Positions 24,330-35,292 of a stretch of DNA of 64,000 nt are shown piece after piece. The notes under the pieces are model-generated. The model was not told where the DNA came from. It was given only the letters and a program-made list of their open reading frames with translations, and did no database searches. Every line of letters starts with the position of its first letter. The first letter of the stretch is position 1. The DNA lies in the NCBI GenBank assembly GCA_021307315.1, contig JAJSPD010000009.1:682001-746000 (forward strand), in the 5' to 3' direction. This DNA comes from Bisporella sp. PMI_857. Taxonomy: Eukaryota > Ascomycota > Leotiomycetes > Helotiales > Helotiaceae. A program made the position numbers and the translations under genes.

Positions 24330-26238
24330 CTATAGTCTGTGAAGGGAGCAAGATCTGGTTAGTTATATTGTGCAGTGATATGGTGGGAGAGCTGACAGTA
24401 GTGTGGGGTGCGAAGGGTGTCATTGGCTAACATGTATTTATTCAGACTGCAGCGGACGATGACAACCATGATGGGAGCCCGCTTAAATGTTAAGAGGAAC
24501 TGGCCATCTACTGTGGTTTGCAGAGCCTCAAGATCGAAGGCTTGTTGCTGAATCAACTATAAGTGGGGACTATGCCAATATAGGGTCACTGAGGGAATGC
24601 AAGCGTCGAGGCTAAGGATATGAAAGGTTTACTTGTCCAATTGCTTAGCCAAGGTCGTCTCTATTCGTGGCCTTGCCATATTGACATTGGCTGTGACGTA
24701 AGAAGGGAGGGAGGGGCCACAGCATTAGGCTTAAGATGAATCAGTGCAGAACAGTATGCACTGTTGAGCTAATAGACAAGAAAAGGTGCCGTTCTCGCCC
24801 GACTTCTGCGAGGTAAATGAGGCTGAAGCATAAGGGGCTAGTGATTGGGTTAGATTGATATAGCCCCACTTTGAGGCTCAATTTGGTCTGTATCATGCGA
24901 ACTTTTTTTCACATCATTCGGTATCCTCATCCGGCGTGTGGTACTAGTACGGGGGCTGGTTAACCTCGCGACCACTTGGGTTCTTACTAGAACGATTATC
25001 GTCTTTTGTGTAATCGTGAAACAGGATTTGATCCGGTTGTCTCTCGAATCATCCTACCGAACGTGGCCTTGAGGCCTCGTGAATACGTTGTGTGCTCTAA
25101 GTTTAGCGTGATAGCCCAAAAAACATGAAAAACACGAAAAGTAACGATAATGTGACCCATAGATGGCCAGATGCGTCGTCACACTCGGAACAGACTATTT
25201 ATTTCATGCGGCTCTTGAGGCATCTAAGTTTCAGCAATTACTTTAGTAGCCCGCCTTTATTATCCTTACATGAAGTATATGCAGTCCTGAGAGGCTACCG
25301 CAATTACAAGGCATGCGTGGCCAGCCGCCCTTATCGCTTAGCGCTTATGCGGCTCTGTTCCCCTCCTCCCATGCCACACCCCTTTGATCAATACTTCCTA
25401 CGAATTTGCCTGCTTCATTTTAATTGAGCCCCTTGCATATGATATGATATATCTTATTCTGCCTCATATTATACATCATTATTCCCCGAACTCGGGTGAT
25501 TCCATCGGCCCGAGATCAGCATTTTGAGGCTCTTTGACGCCCGAAAAGAGTACCAGTCGGTTTGTGTTCGAGATTCCCCGTATGTGCCATTAGGAGCCTT
25601 GTACTCTATATTGTGTGCAATCTCCGGAAACACAGCCGCTGCTTCCCCGCCCTTCAGCATGTATTGCAATTAACCAATGGTGAAGGTACACCCTACACCC
25701 GAGCTGCATGATGCTTGAAGTCTGGCTGCTATTACCTCTTCCTTGGAGAGTGGTGGTACTCTACCACTTAGGCCAATGTATTTTCAGCATGTGATCAAAT
25801 TTTTACGAAATAAATGTATGGTCTGCAAAGCGATTTGCTATAAGTTAAGCCTTGAGTTCCCAACATAACTAAGCAGCTCGTAGCATACAGATAGATTCAT
25901 GTACCATTCTCCGCTCCGCAAATTTGTTGGTTGAGGATAAATATCTGTGAAGCCACTGTGTCAGATGCAGATGCTAAAATTTCGCGCCAATTGCCTCTCC
26001 ATATACTCAGCTCTTGGGTAGAGAGGAGTTCATGCTCTTGCGATGATCTAAAGACAAGATAAATTACAGATCAGAAGTTAGGCTCAAATAGAACCATCTT
26101 TCTCATGTTTCAAAACTGCCCAATGGCCGGTTGCAGTCAAAAGCGAACTTTTTAGATGGAAATCAAGAGGATGCTAATAAGGATGATCACCAAAAGTATG
26201 AATATGTCTTTCAACCATGATCAAACTCCCACTAAAAA
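24330..26238. other. intergenic, 1.9 kb
   Basis: Promoter side of the F-box gene and 3' side of the aldolase-fold gene. Open frames at 25125-25427 (+) and 25469-25669 (-) are short and unrecognised. Confidence 0.45.
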
Positions 26239-27795
26239 TCACATCCCATGATCGATAACCATATTCTCCACACCTCTTTCAATCACACCTGGGCCTGCCA
26301 TCTCCATCTCGAACTCTAGGTCGGGCTGTGCCTCACAGTACAAGGAATTCTTTTCACTGGCCATCTTAAAATTATATGCAGCCTCCTCATCATTGATGGT
26401 ATGCTTGACGAGCAAGGGATTTCCAGCACGTGCTGCCTCGACTTGAAGTTGGATCGCGCAGCCACGATCAAGGAGCCCGAACAGGAAACCTGCTTCGTCT
26501 ACAGTGCTGCCTGTAGATAGAAGGCCATGGTTCAGCAGGATCGCAACCTTATCGAAGTATCAACTTCCAATTCTCGTATGTTAAGCAGGAAACGGAATTT
26601 GTTTTACCTTATTCTTTGTTCCTAAACTCCTCGCAATATTCCTCCCCTCCTCCTCCGCAAATACGATTCCGCCATAATCTGCGTACACAGCAATAGCATC
26701 ATACAAATCACAGATATCTTGATTCAGCATATCAAGGCCTCTGCCAAACGCCGACCATGCACGGCCAGCATTCGTGTGAGCGTGGCATATGGCGTGGACG
26801 TCTGGGCGAGCCTTGTGGATCTCTGAGTGGATAAAGAATCCTGCTGCGTTGGCTGGCCTACTCTGTTCTAACTCAGCCCCAAGTCACAGAACCACAAGCT
26901 AATGAGCAGCCTTTTTTTTTTCCCCTTAGAAAGAAAGAATGAAAGAGAGAGACGAAAGAGTGTCTCAGGTAAATACGCAATAGAGCGTAACTTACTCTGT
27001 TACCACCAACAATCTTTCCAGTCGCGATATCTAGACATATCAGATCGCCGGCAGTCATGAGACCGAAATGTTTGCCGAGCGGATTCATCCTGTCATGAAG
27101 TTCTCGGATTAGCATTGCCTTATCAATTCCCTACTCCTGGTTACTCGCAAGAAATTTCGAAGCACGAAAATACTCCCTGTACGCTCCTGAATATGCTCCG
27201 AATGCTCTAATGAAATAAGCAGATTGTGAAGACTTGCTCACAGGAACATCAGGCTTACCAGATGTAGTTTTCGAACTCAGGGTCGCGGACGGAAATATGC
27301 CCGCTCATACCCTCTGTGAAACCTTTACGAGCGAAGTCGCGGAACGTCGCTGCTGTGTGGATGAGGATATGGCGACGATGTTCAGCATGCGTAGTAAAGG
27401 TCGGGATTCCTGTCTGGATATCAGTTCAGGCCATGGCTACGCAACCAGCCCGCTTGGGAATCAAGAAAGCCAAACATAAATCGAGCTCTCTACACATAAA
27501 AGGGGGAAAAAAGATACATGTTCCTAATAACATGAAACTCTTAAACCCGCCCCGTGCCTCTCTTCCTGCTTTCTCTCAATATAAACGAACGCTAGCCAAT
27601 CCGTGCCAAATTGAACATAAAAAGGAAGTGCAACATACCAGCCAAAACGACCCCATGACTGATAGCCTCCAATGGCGTCTTATCCTCACCCCCGTGAACA
27701 TGTTTCTCCGGCTCCCCCGACTCTGCTTTCCCAACTTTCGTGACGTCCGCCTTGGCCACTGGTACCACAAGCTCTGCTGTCGCGGACGGTGCCAT
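26239..27795 (-). CDS. class II aldolase/adducin-fold protein
   Basis: Zinc-dependent aldolase/epimerase fold; in fungi these act as small-metabolite aldolases or decarboxylases, cytosolic, with substrate seldom known. Five exons: 27795-27639, 27409-27259, 27089-26996, 26862-26608 and 26547-26239, 321 residues. Visible motifs are [24 protein letters not shown], the metal-binding [20 protein letters not shown] and the third histidine in [16 protein letters not shown]. The N-terminal 45 residues are an Ala/Glu/Lys-rich extension. All four junctions keep frame, and splicing builds [11 protein letters not shown] run of 15 Cs on the coding strand lies about 90 nt upstream of the ATG. S. pombe Mug14 and similar adducin-like proteins are the nearest remembered relatives; specificity is open. 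Confidence 0.88.
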
Positions 27796-28174
27796 CTTGA
27801 AACTCTGATAGAAGTAGACCAAAAATCCAAGCTCTCTATTACTATGCCGAAATTGAAACTTGAAGTTGTAGGGTTCCAGAAGGGGGGGGGGGGGGGTCTG
27901 AGGCAGTAAGCGTCAAAGGCGTGCACCTTTCGTGTGAAGAAGTTTGTTCAAGTGGATGTGCAAGAGTGGGGCTTGGTGGTTGCTGTTGAGAGGCAAATGA
28001 TATCGCGTGTGCAACTGAATATTGGGGTTGCTCTGCTTTGGATCTTCAGTAACAACCCAAATTGGCGTACTGTCAATTATGAAATGATATGAGCGGGTGT
28101 ACATCCATAATCTAATTGGCCTCTATTGATATCCAGCTATATACAAATTTCATATCCAACATGCAGGAAATCAT
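27796..28174. other. intergenic with homopolymer
   Basis: 5' flank of the aldolase-fold gene and 3' flank of the acyl-CoA oxidase gene; no gene seen apart from the G run at 27882-27896. Confidence 0.5.
27882..27896. repeat. G15 mononucleotide run
   Basis: Fifteen consecutive G on the plus strand within the leader of the minus-strand aldolase-fold gene. Such a run is prone to slippage and assembly length error. Confidence 0.9.
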
Positions 28175-30368
28175 CTACAGCTTACTCCGTATTTTGTCGA
28201 CCTCGTCCTTCTTGATAATTATATCGCTATCTGGGTACGGATCCACGGTTAATCCATTCAATGGATTTAGCTCACTGGCTCGATAGAACATATCCTCATA
28301 AACCTTACCATCCTTCCTGCCCAACGACGAATCAAGCTGCCAGTCCGAGAACTGCCATGAATCGACCAGCCTCAGTGCATGAGGCCTAATTTCCTCCAAT
28401 AACTTCATCACCGTCTTCGTGCGCGCAAGCTGGATCTGGCGTACGGTTACAGCAGCTGAAGCGTAAAACTCGGAAGACTCTTTTTCAAGCGTGCTGAGAG
28501 CATACAAGCGAAAGAGCTTGTGTAAAACGTCGATGGTAGGCGAGTCGAGCTCGTATTTCAGGCTATCGCTTTGCAGTGCGTCATAGAAGTTCTTGACGAC
28601 GATGTATTGCGAGTGTGCGGTGCTGAGCCGCCAAAAATCGACAAGAAGGGAGTTCCAGGAATTCTTCTCAACATCGCGGCGTTTCAGTGCCTCGAAAGTT
28701 AAGTAGGACGTGCGCCAAGCAAAGGAATCGACTAGATCACTGTCTGAGCCCAGAATGTCATGAGCGGCGCCCATATCTTGTTTATCGAGGAAAGTCGTGA
28801 GTATTCTTGTTGTGTCGTTATTTGGAGCTTTGCCTTCCAGGACCGCGCGGGCCGATTTGAGGAGCTATTTCTGTTAGTATTTGTTTATCGGAAGAGAAGG
28901 GCAAACTTACATAACGGGCTACCTGTTGAGTCAACATATAGTTGTCACCTTCCCAGGTTGGGGTAGGGAGGTAGTCTGCATACCACGTCCCGATACCCGA
29001 AAAATTACTATATCCATGGCCACCACATGCCCTTCGGCAGACCTCCAGGCCTTCAGCAGCAGTTGTACTGGCAAGTGCTTTGAGTCCACAAGAAGTGGCA
29101 TGTAGGTCGGCCAAAAGATCGCTTCCAGCATTCAACTCTTCTGGTCCAGGACGTCTTCGTGATACTGATGCATCTTGTCCAATATTCGCCATTCTCTTCT
29201 GGTTCTCCTGATACATCGCCATCATAGATTTTCCAGTGAAGTGTAGTGCGAAAGTTGATGCCAGGAGAGGCAGAAGTCTGAACTGCACCATCGTATAATT
29301 CAGTACTTGGTTCTCGCCTTGACCATCAGTTGCATCCTGGTCCTGAAACTGACGTCGCACAGAAGCATATCTAGTTGCAATTGTAACGCCCCGGGCTAGA
29401 ACTCCTCCTGCTTGATGGACAATCCCGCTTCGTACCCATGTCATGGTTCCATAGACGAGGGCTGCATTTGCAGGTCGTATGTATTTATTTGTCTCTGGAT
29501 CAACACTGGAAAACTTGGCTAGCATGTTGATGTGAGGGATTTTGAAGTGGTTGAAAAGGAGGAACCCATTGTCCATGGTGTTATAACCGAACTTTGGCCC
29601 AATATCCCCAACATGTACCCCTTCTAACGGCTCATGAGTTTTCAAATCCCGAATCTGGACAACGAATGGATGTGGTCCGTATGGTTTTCCGCCAATAATG
29701 AGCTGTGCCATCACAACCGCATGGTTGGCAGTTCGGCCTAGAGAGCCAATCCACCATTTTGAAGCTGTGAGATGTGGCGAGTGGATGATGAACGTTTTAT
29801 CCTCTGGATTCCATGTAGCAGTAGTCTCGAGACCACGCACGTTCGAACCATGTCCCAATTCCGTTTGCGCATAGCATCCAATGATCCTGTAGTTCTCCGC
29901 AGGTTCAAGGAAGAGCTTCTCTTGCTCTGGCGTGGATTGATTTCTTAGGGTGGTCTACAGAATAGTTAGGCTATACCCAAGGATATGACATGGAAAATGA
30001 CTTACAAGAAACATACTGGCATGCAAGCCATATGGCCCAGGCTCACTGATCAGGTCATTGGCGACCGTCAACTCTTCGTGGCTCCATTTGTGTTGAGCTT
30101 CAAGCTGGCGCAGACGCTTTGCCCGAGCAAGGGCTGTCTTGAATCTGTCTACTCTTCCGTCGTAGTAGTTATTCTTCTTATCAAATACCGGCTCAGCCTG
30201 CAGGATTTCGAGGATCTTTTGTTGGCGAGCTAGTGCCTCTTTTGTAAATAGGAGATTCGAGAGTTTCTCTACCGAAACCTTGGACTTCTCCCTTTCTGCT
30301 TGGATGAGGTCAGAACCTTGCGGCGATGATGGCTTCAGTTTCTTGACCCATTGAGGAGTGGGAGACAT
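28175..30368 (-). CDS. POX1: peroxisomal acyl-CoA oxidase
   Basis: First step of peroxisomal fatty-acid beta-oxidation: FAD-dependent oxidation of acyl-CoA to trans-2-enoyl-CoA with H2O2 production. Exons 30368-30006, 29954-28911 and 28864-28175, 698 residues, the usual length. Motifs include CYAQTELGHGSNVRGLETTA, the TASKWWIGSLGRTANHA substrate/FAD region, GDIGPKFGYNTMDNGFL, RYASVRRQF, and ACGGHGYSNFSGI followed by TWEGDNYMLTQQVARY. The last three residues are SKL, a canonical PTS1 peroxisomal signal. Both introns are phase 0 with GTAAGT donors; one has a TACTAAC branch. The first in-frame ATG (30368) gives the expected N-terminus. It is divergent from the secreted Cys-rich gene. Confidence 0.96.
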
Positions 30369-31659
30369 TTTGAATGAGTATAGCTGGTACAAGACTGGAA
30401 ATTAGGGGAGGATGTAAGAGAAGTACAAGTACTTTGAAATAACGGTTGTCTCGGGCCTCGGTCCTGGAGAATGGAAGCCCACGATGAATATTATACGGTT
30501 CATGGAGGCGGCTCCAAATCGACATCATGACCCCGAAATCCCTTGGACGCTAAGCTGATGCCTCGGTCCATTACGCTGAGGTAATTGGCTTTTCAAAGAC
30601 AGCAAGTCAGACCAAGCCCCGACACCGGTGGATCGAGGTGCGTAGAATATCCACATTTTGATGCAAACAAAGTGCAAGAGAAGGGTCGGATTTTTTTATT
30701 TGTATCACCGAGCGAGGCTGATGCCTTTGGGTATTGTCACAAGCAAATTATAGACATCTCTCGACCTGATTGGCTAGATTTTATCCCCGATATGCATATG
30801 CACCCACCCCCTGGATATGCTATATTGGGAGAATCAGGGCATTGCTTTTGGCCATAAGTTTTTGTATCGTCCTTTTCATCTCATGCCATAGGATGGCTAA
30901 GTATGATGTTCATCGATAGGCAATAGGCCATAACGGGGCTTGGCAACACAACTAATCTTCCCATCTTAGGGTCATCATATAGACCCAATCTAACCTACCA
31001 CCTACCTTATGCTTCTGTGCGGAAGGTCAATTTATGATGGTTTTAATTACATTATCAGAATGAAACTTATGAATAAGTGATTCACTGCCATACGGCTTCG
31101 GTGTCAATAAACTGAATATCTCTAGTCCCTCCATATAAGTGATCAGAATAAGCTGAAGTTATGCAGACTTTCGAAACTAACGTAAAATACTCCATTCAAT
31201 GTAATCTATGAAGTGCGCATCCTAGGAGCCGTTCTCTTCTCTTGCCGGATCAACCCACGATCATAACTCTTGAGTTTGCGAAGACAGGAAATTCTGTTAT
31301 TTGAGCGCCGTCTCTTACGCTTCAGAGGTATGGAAATGTGGACGTAGTGATGCTCTCTCAATTACGCGCATCTCCACGACAACATAACCCGTAGCGGAAG
31401 CTTTGTTGCAAGTAGGTTTTGATGGCTGAGGAAGGGCTTTCCATGGAGTCTTAGAAATGTGAATTACCCTAGGTTGAACGGGGATGATTTGCCAAGTTGG
31501 AGTTGCTAGTTGGAAAGTGATATCCTTCCATCGTTCCTGCCTCTACTTTGGAAGGAAATATGTTAATCAAGTCCGGAAAGCTCATCGACTGTCTGGGTTA
31601 TTATTATCAAAGCGGAGACACGTGTGTACAGTATCGCTATCCTATACTACCTCTGAAAA
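30369..31659. other. intergenic, divergent promoters
   Basis: 1.3 kb between divergent start codons of the acyl-CoA oxidase and the secreted Cys-rich gene. The plus frame at 30585-30857 is unsupported. Confidence 0.5.
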
Positions 31660-32316
31660 ATGATATTTTATTTCTATCTCACCCTAGCTCTCGCTTCGAC
31701 GAGTGTCGCCGAACTATATCATCCACTGCGCAAGATACAGCATGACCTCTTTGCGACTCTAGAACGAGGCAAGAATGTCCCCTACTACACTTGTGGTGAT
31801 CAGCAAGAAAGTTGCGAGAAGTTCGATCAGCCGGTAAAGAGTTCAATTGCGCTCCGTTCGACAGATAGACTCTAACACTTATAGAATATATGCTGCCCTG
31901 TAACTATGACTTGCTACCACACGGCTGCGACAGTGTCTCAAGTCTTTTGCTGCAAAATCAACAAACCCGATGACGACTGTGCGGCCGGTTTGGAAGGGCC
32001 ACCGAAATGCATGCCTGGTACAAGGGAGTGTTCAGATGCCACAGGAGGAGGTTGTTGCCCGTCTGATACGCATTGCTCTCCAAACGGATGTATTCAAATC
32101 AAGAAGCCTTCTATCATTGGTAGCTCACCGACTGCAGTTGGAAGTACAGTTGTTACGATCACTGAGAATCCGGCATCAACTGCAACACTCCCTAAAGAAG
32201 GAGAGGTCGGGCAGGTCGCTGGTGTAGGAAGAGCATTTGAGTTCTCAACATGCTGTGTTCCTTGGCTGGTTCTCTTCCTCATTGCAAGCGTAGCTTGCTT
32301 AATGAACCTTTTGTAG
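31660..32316 (+). CDS. secreted Cys-rich protein with GPI-type tail
   Basis: Predicted cell-surface protein, function unknown. Exons 31660-31833 and 31885-32316, 201 residues. A short signal peptide (FYFYLTLALASTSVA) is followed by a domain with many cysteines, several doubled: ICCPVTMTCY, VFCCKINKPDDDC, GGGCCPSDTHCSPNGC. A Ser/Thr/Ala-rich stretch and a terminal hydrophobic segment (VPWLVLFLIASVACLMNLL) after a short spacer look like a GPI attachment signal, or alternatively a simple membrane anchor. The CC and CxxxxCxxxxC spacing recalls small granulin- or effector-like fungal surface proteins, but no family is claimed. The intron (51 nt) is phase 0, with CTCTAAC branch and TTATAG acceptor. 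Confidence 0.8.
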
Positions 32317-32745
32317 CTCAGACTCGAGTCATGGTTTGTGTGCGTTTCAGAAGCACAGAAACATTTGCACACAAATACACAAAGATTGTTGTAAAGGCTG
32401 GAAAGCAAGACTAAGTGGAGTATGGAGCAGGCCTGATCAAGTATGAATCGATACTGCAATCAGTAAAAGAGTGTCAATCATAAATCCCCTGCAGGAGAGT
32501 TATTGTGTGCAAAATTGATTAGACATCAAGGCCATTTTTTGCGAACATATATGTACTACTAGATGGCTAGGATGTCAACATCTACGCTAAGTCAAGGCTA
32601 CAGCCTTGTTTACACATCCCTGCCATAAACCACCGCCTGGCATCAGCTCATGCCGACAATCTCAAGTACCTGAAGCGTGAAGACAGGTGATGGCCCTCAA
32701 TGCCATATATTCGACTTTGCAACGGCTTCCATCGAACTACACAAT
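32317..32745. other. intergenic / promoter of MFS gene
   Basis: No gene seen. The transporter frame stays open upstream to 32677, but without ATG. Confidence 0.5.
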
Positions 32746-34698
32746 ATGGCGGATTCAGCGGAGGAGCCCTTGATGCGCAATGAGAACGTAGATGACCAGA
32801 ATGACGACCTTACAGACGTCTCCCTTCTTCTCGAAAAAAACCTTCGGCAGCCTGGAATATTTGTTTGGCTTCTAACGTTCTCCGCTGGGATTAGTGGGCT
32901 ACTGTTTGGATGTGGGTTGAATCTATTTGTAGTTATGCAAACATACAAGACGCACATTGACTATGAGAAGCAGACCAGAAGCTAACACAAGAACTAGATG
33001 ACACTGGAGTGATTTCTGCAACCCTAGTGTCCATTAAGGGCTCGCTTGGTCATCCGTTGAGCGCCTTTGACAAATCTATCATCACTTCCATCACGGCTCT
33101 CTTCGCTTTGTTCATATCGCCAGTGTCTGGCATGATTGCGGATAACTTAGGCAGGAAACGAGTTGTTCTTCTGGCGGACATTGCTTTTGTAGCCGGCGCA
33201 GTGTTGCAAGCAGTCAGCCACTCTGTCTTGCTGATGGTGATCGGCAGGGCCATTGTTGGTCTTGCCGTAGGCGCTGGAAGCTTTGTCGTTCCACTATATA
33301 TTGCAGAGCTAGCGCCTGCTCCTTTCCGAGGACGTCTGGTTACGCTTAACATTCTCTTTGTGACGGCTGGCCAAGTGGTTGCTTATATTATAGGCTGGAT
33401 CTTTGTGCAATGGGGTGATGAATTAACTGGTTGGCGCTGGATCGTTGGACTTGGCGCGGTCCCTGCTCTAACACAGAGTGTTGTTATGCTTTTTATGCCA
33501 GAGACTCCTCGATGGCTCGTTATGGTCGGGCGGCGCGATGAATCTAGAAGCGTCTTGAACAAGGTGTTCGGTGCAGGACCAGAATTTCAGCCGGTGGTGG
33601 ATGGTGTGCTGAAAGGAATAGAGGCCGAAGTCAGAGAGGAAGAAGAAGCTAAAAGAGGAAGAGCAAGAAATCAAAAGAAAAAAGTGGGGGAAACTTGGTT
33701 TTCAAACGCCCTCGATACCTGGAACGAACTGTTACGTATTGGTGGCAATCGAAGAGCTCTAACAATTGGTGCGTTTCATGTATACTCTAGATAATGCTTT
33801 ATCAAGTTTCTACCGATTAAGATATTGTATACTTACCACGTATCCTTATATAGCTTGCCTTCTACAAGGACTCCAACAACTATGCGGCTTTGTAAGTCGA
33901 ATTCCCAGCGTACCAAGTTTAGAACTAATCGGCATAGAACTCTCTAATGTACTTCTCTGCCACCATTTTCATGTTTCTTGGCTTTTCGGACCCAACTCTG
34001 ACGTCGCTCTCTGTTGCTCTAACAAATTTCTTCATGACCTGCGTTGCCTTGATGATCATCGATAGGGCTGGCAGGCGACGAATCTTGCTATGGTCAGTCC
34101 CTGTAATGGCGGCCGCGCTCCTCTTTTGTAGTATGGGCTTTCACTTCATAGACATTCCGCCTGATCTCGCTTCTATCCCCGAAGACATCCCTCTTTCGAG
34201 TCGAACGGCGCCACTATTTGTTCTCGCGAGTGTTATGCTTTATGTGGCAGCATATGCCCTTGGCCTAGGGAATGTGCCATGGAGTAAGTAACATAGAAGC
34301 TTGTCCTATTCTCCATCCGAAGACACATCGCCATTTGTTCTGAGCCTCGCTAATGTAAAGGCTTGCAGTGCAGAGTGAACTCTTCCCTCTTAGTGTTCGT
34401 TCTCTGGGATCTGGCATTTCTACGAGCACAAATTGGGGAGCGAATTTTGTTATTGGCTTGACCTTCCTACCCATGATGGAGTGGCTTACTCCAACTTGGA
34501 CCTTTATAGTATATGCGCTTCTATGTATCGTTGGCTGGTTTTGCATCTGGCGTATATACCCCGAGACGAAAGGATTGAGCTTGGTACGTATCATGAATAA
34601 TATAAAAGCTTTGCGTTAATTTGTGATAGGAGGAGATCGGTAGCCTTCTTGCCGATGGCTGGGGCGTAAAAGAGACCCAAAGAAGGACAGAAGATTAA
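32746..34698 (+). CDS. MFS sugar transporter, myo-inositol type
   Basis: Twelve-helix plasma-membrane carrier of the sugar porter family, probably a proton/myo-inositol symporter. Six exons: 32746-32911, 32998-33768, 33854-33891, 33938-34283, 34369-34583 and 34630-34698, 534 residues. The first splice restores LLFGYDTGVIS. Other signatures are ADNLGRKRVVLLAD, GRAIVGLAVGAGSFVVPLYI with IAELAPAPFRGR, PETPRWLVMVGRRDESR, the QGLQQLCGFNSLMYFSA segment of helix 7 made by the 38-nt exon, DRAGRRR and PETKGLSLEE. The inositol assignment rests on similarity of helices 4-7 to Itr-type carriers and is a family-level inference. The long central loop is Glu/Lys/Arg-rich, typical of the family. All junctions keep frame. 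Confidence 0.9.
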
Positions 34699-35292
34699 AC
34701 CCGAGCAGTCTTGCTAATAATTAGCTACAAAGGATGATAGTTGACCAACTTGATGTATTCAATACGGTGCGACTCAGAGCGCGATATGAAATCAAAGGAA
34801 GAAACCTGAAGATACATAATGCCCCGCCTTAGAATAAAGATCCAGCCGCCAAGATTACAGACAAAGCAGTTCACAAGAACTGGGCTCTATAAGTGGTTCT
34901 GGTAGGGCAGGCAGGTATTACTGATTAGAGAAAATGGAAGAGATGGATTGACAATGGTTCTGCCGTTTGTCACAACAATATTACTTAGATATTGGGATCT
35001 AATGACTACTCTGCTGATTAAAGATATAAACACTTCTTACATAATGAATCGGTAAATATGTGAATGAGTTTCAGAATATTCAAGCACAGTTGTTAGTCAC
35101 GTGAGGTATTATTGACCATGTCCCGCTCTACACTGCAAAGACCCCACCATCCCGCCTCCTACCTCAGCAACAATCTTGTCCGAGGCCACTTCCACCACCA
35201 GCGCAGGCTGAAAACAATAACGATCGTACAGGCAGTCTAACAACTCTTCTATTTATAGCATACGATTCCATATTTGAGACTCAACTGCGAGG
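34699..35292. other. intergenic / exportin-1 promoter
   Basis: No gene seen; the 200 nt before 35293 are C-rich and probably contain the exportin-1 leader. Confidence 0.5.

Noticed and set aside
25540..25610. Possible tRNA-like GTTCGAGATTCC box
   Set aside because: No matching A box, acceptor stem or cloverleaf could be formed around it.
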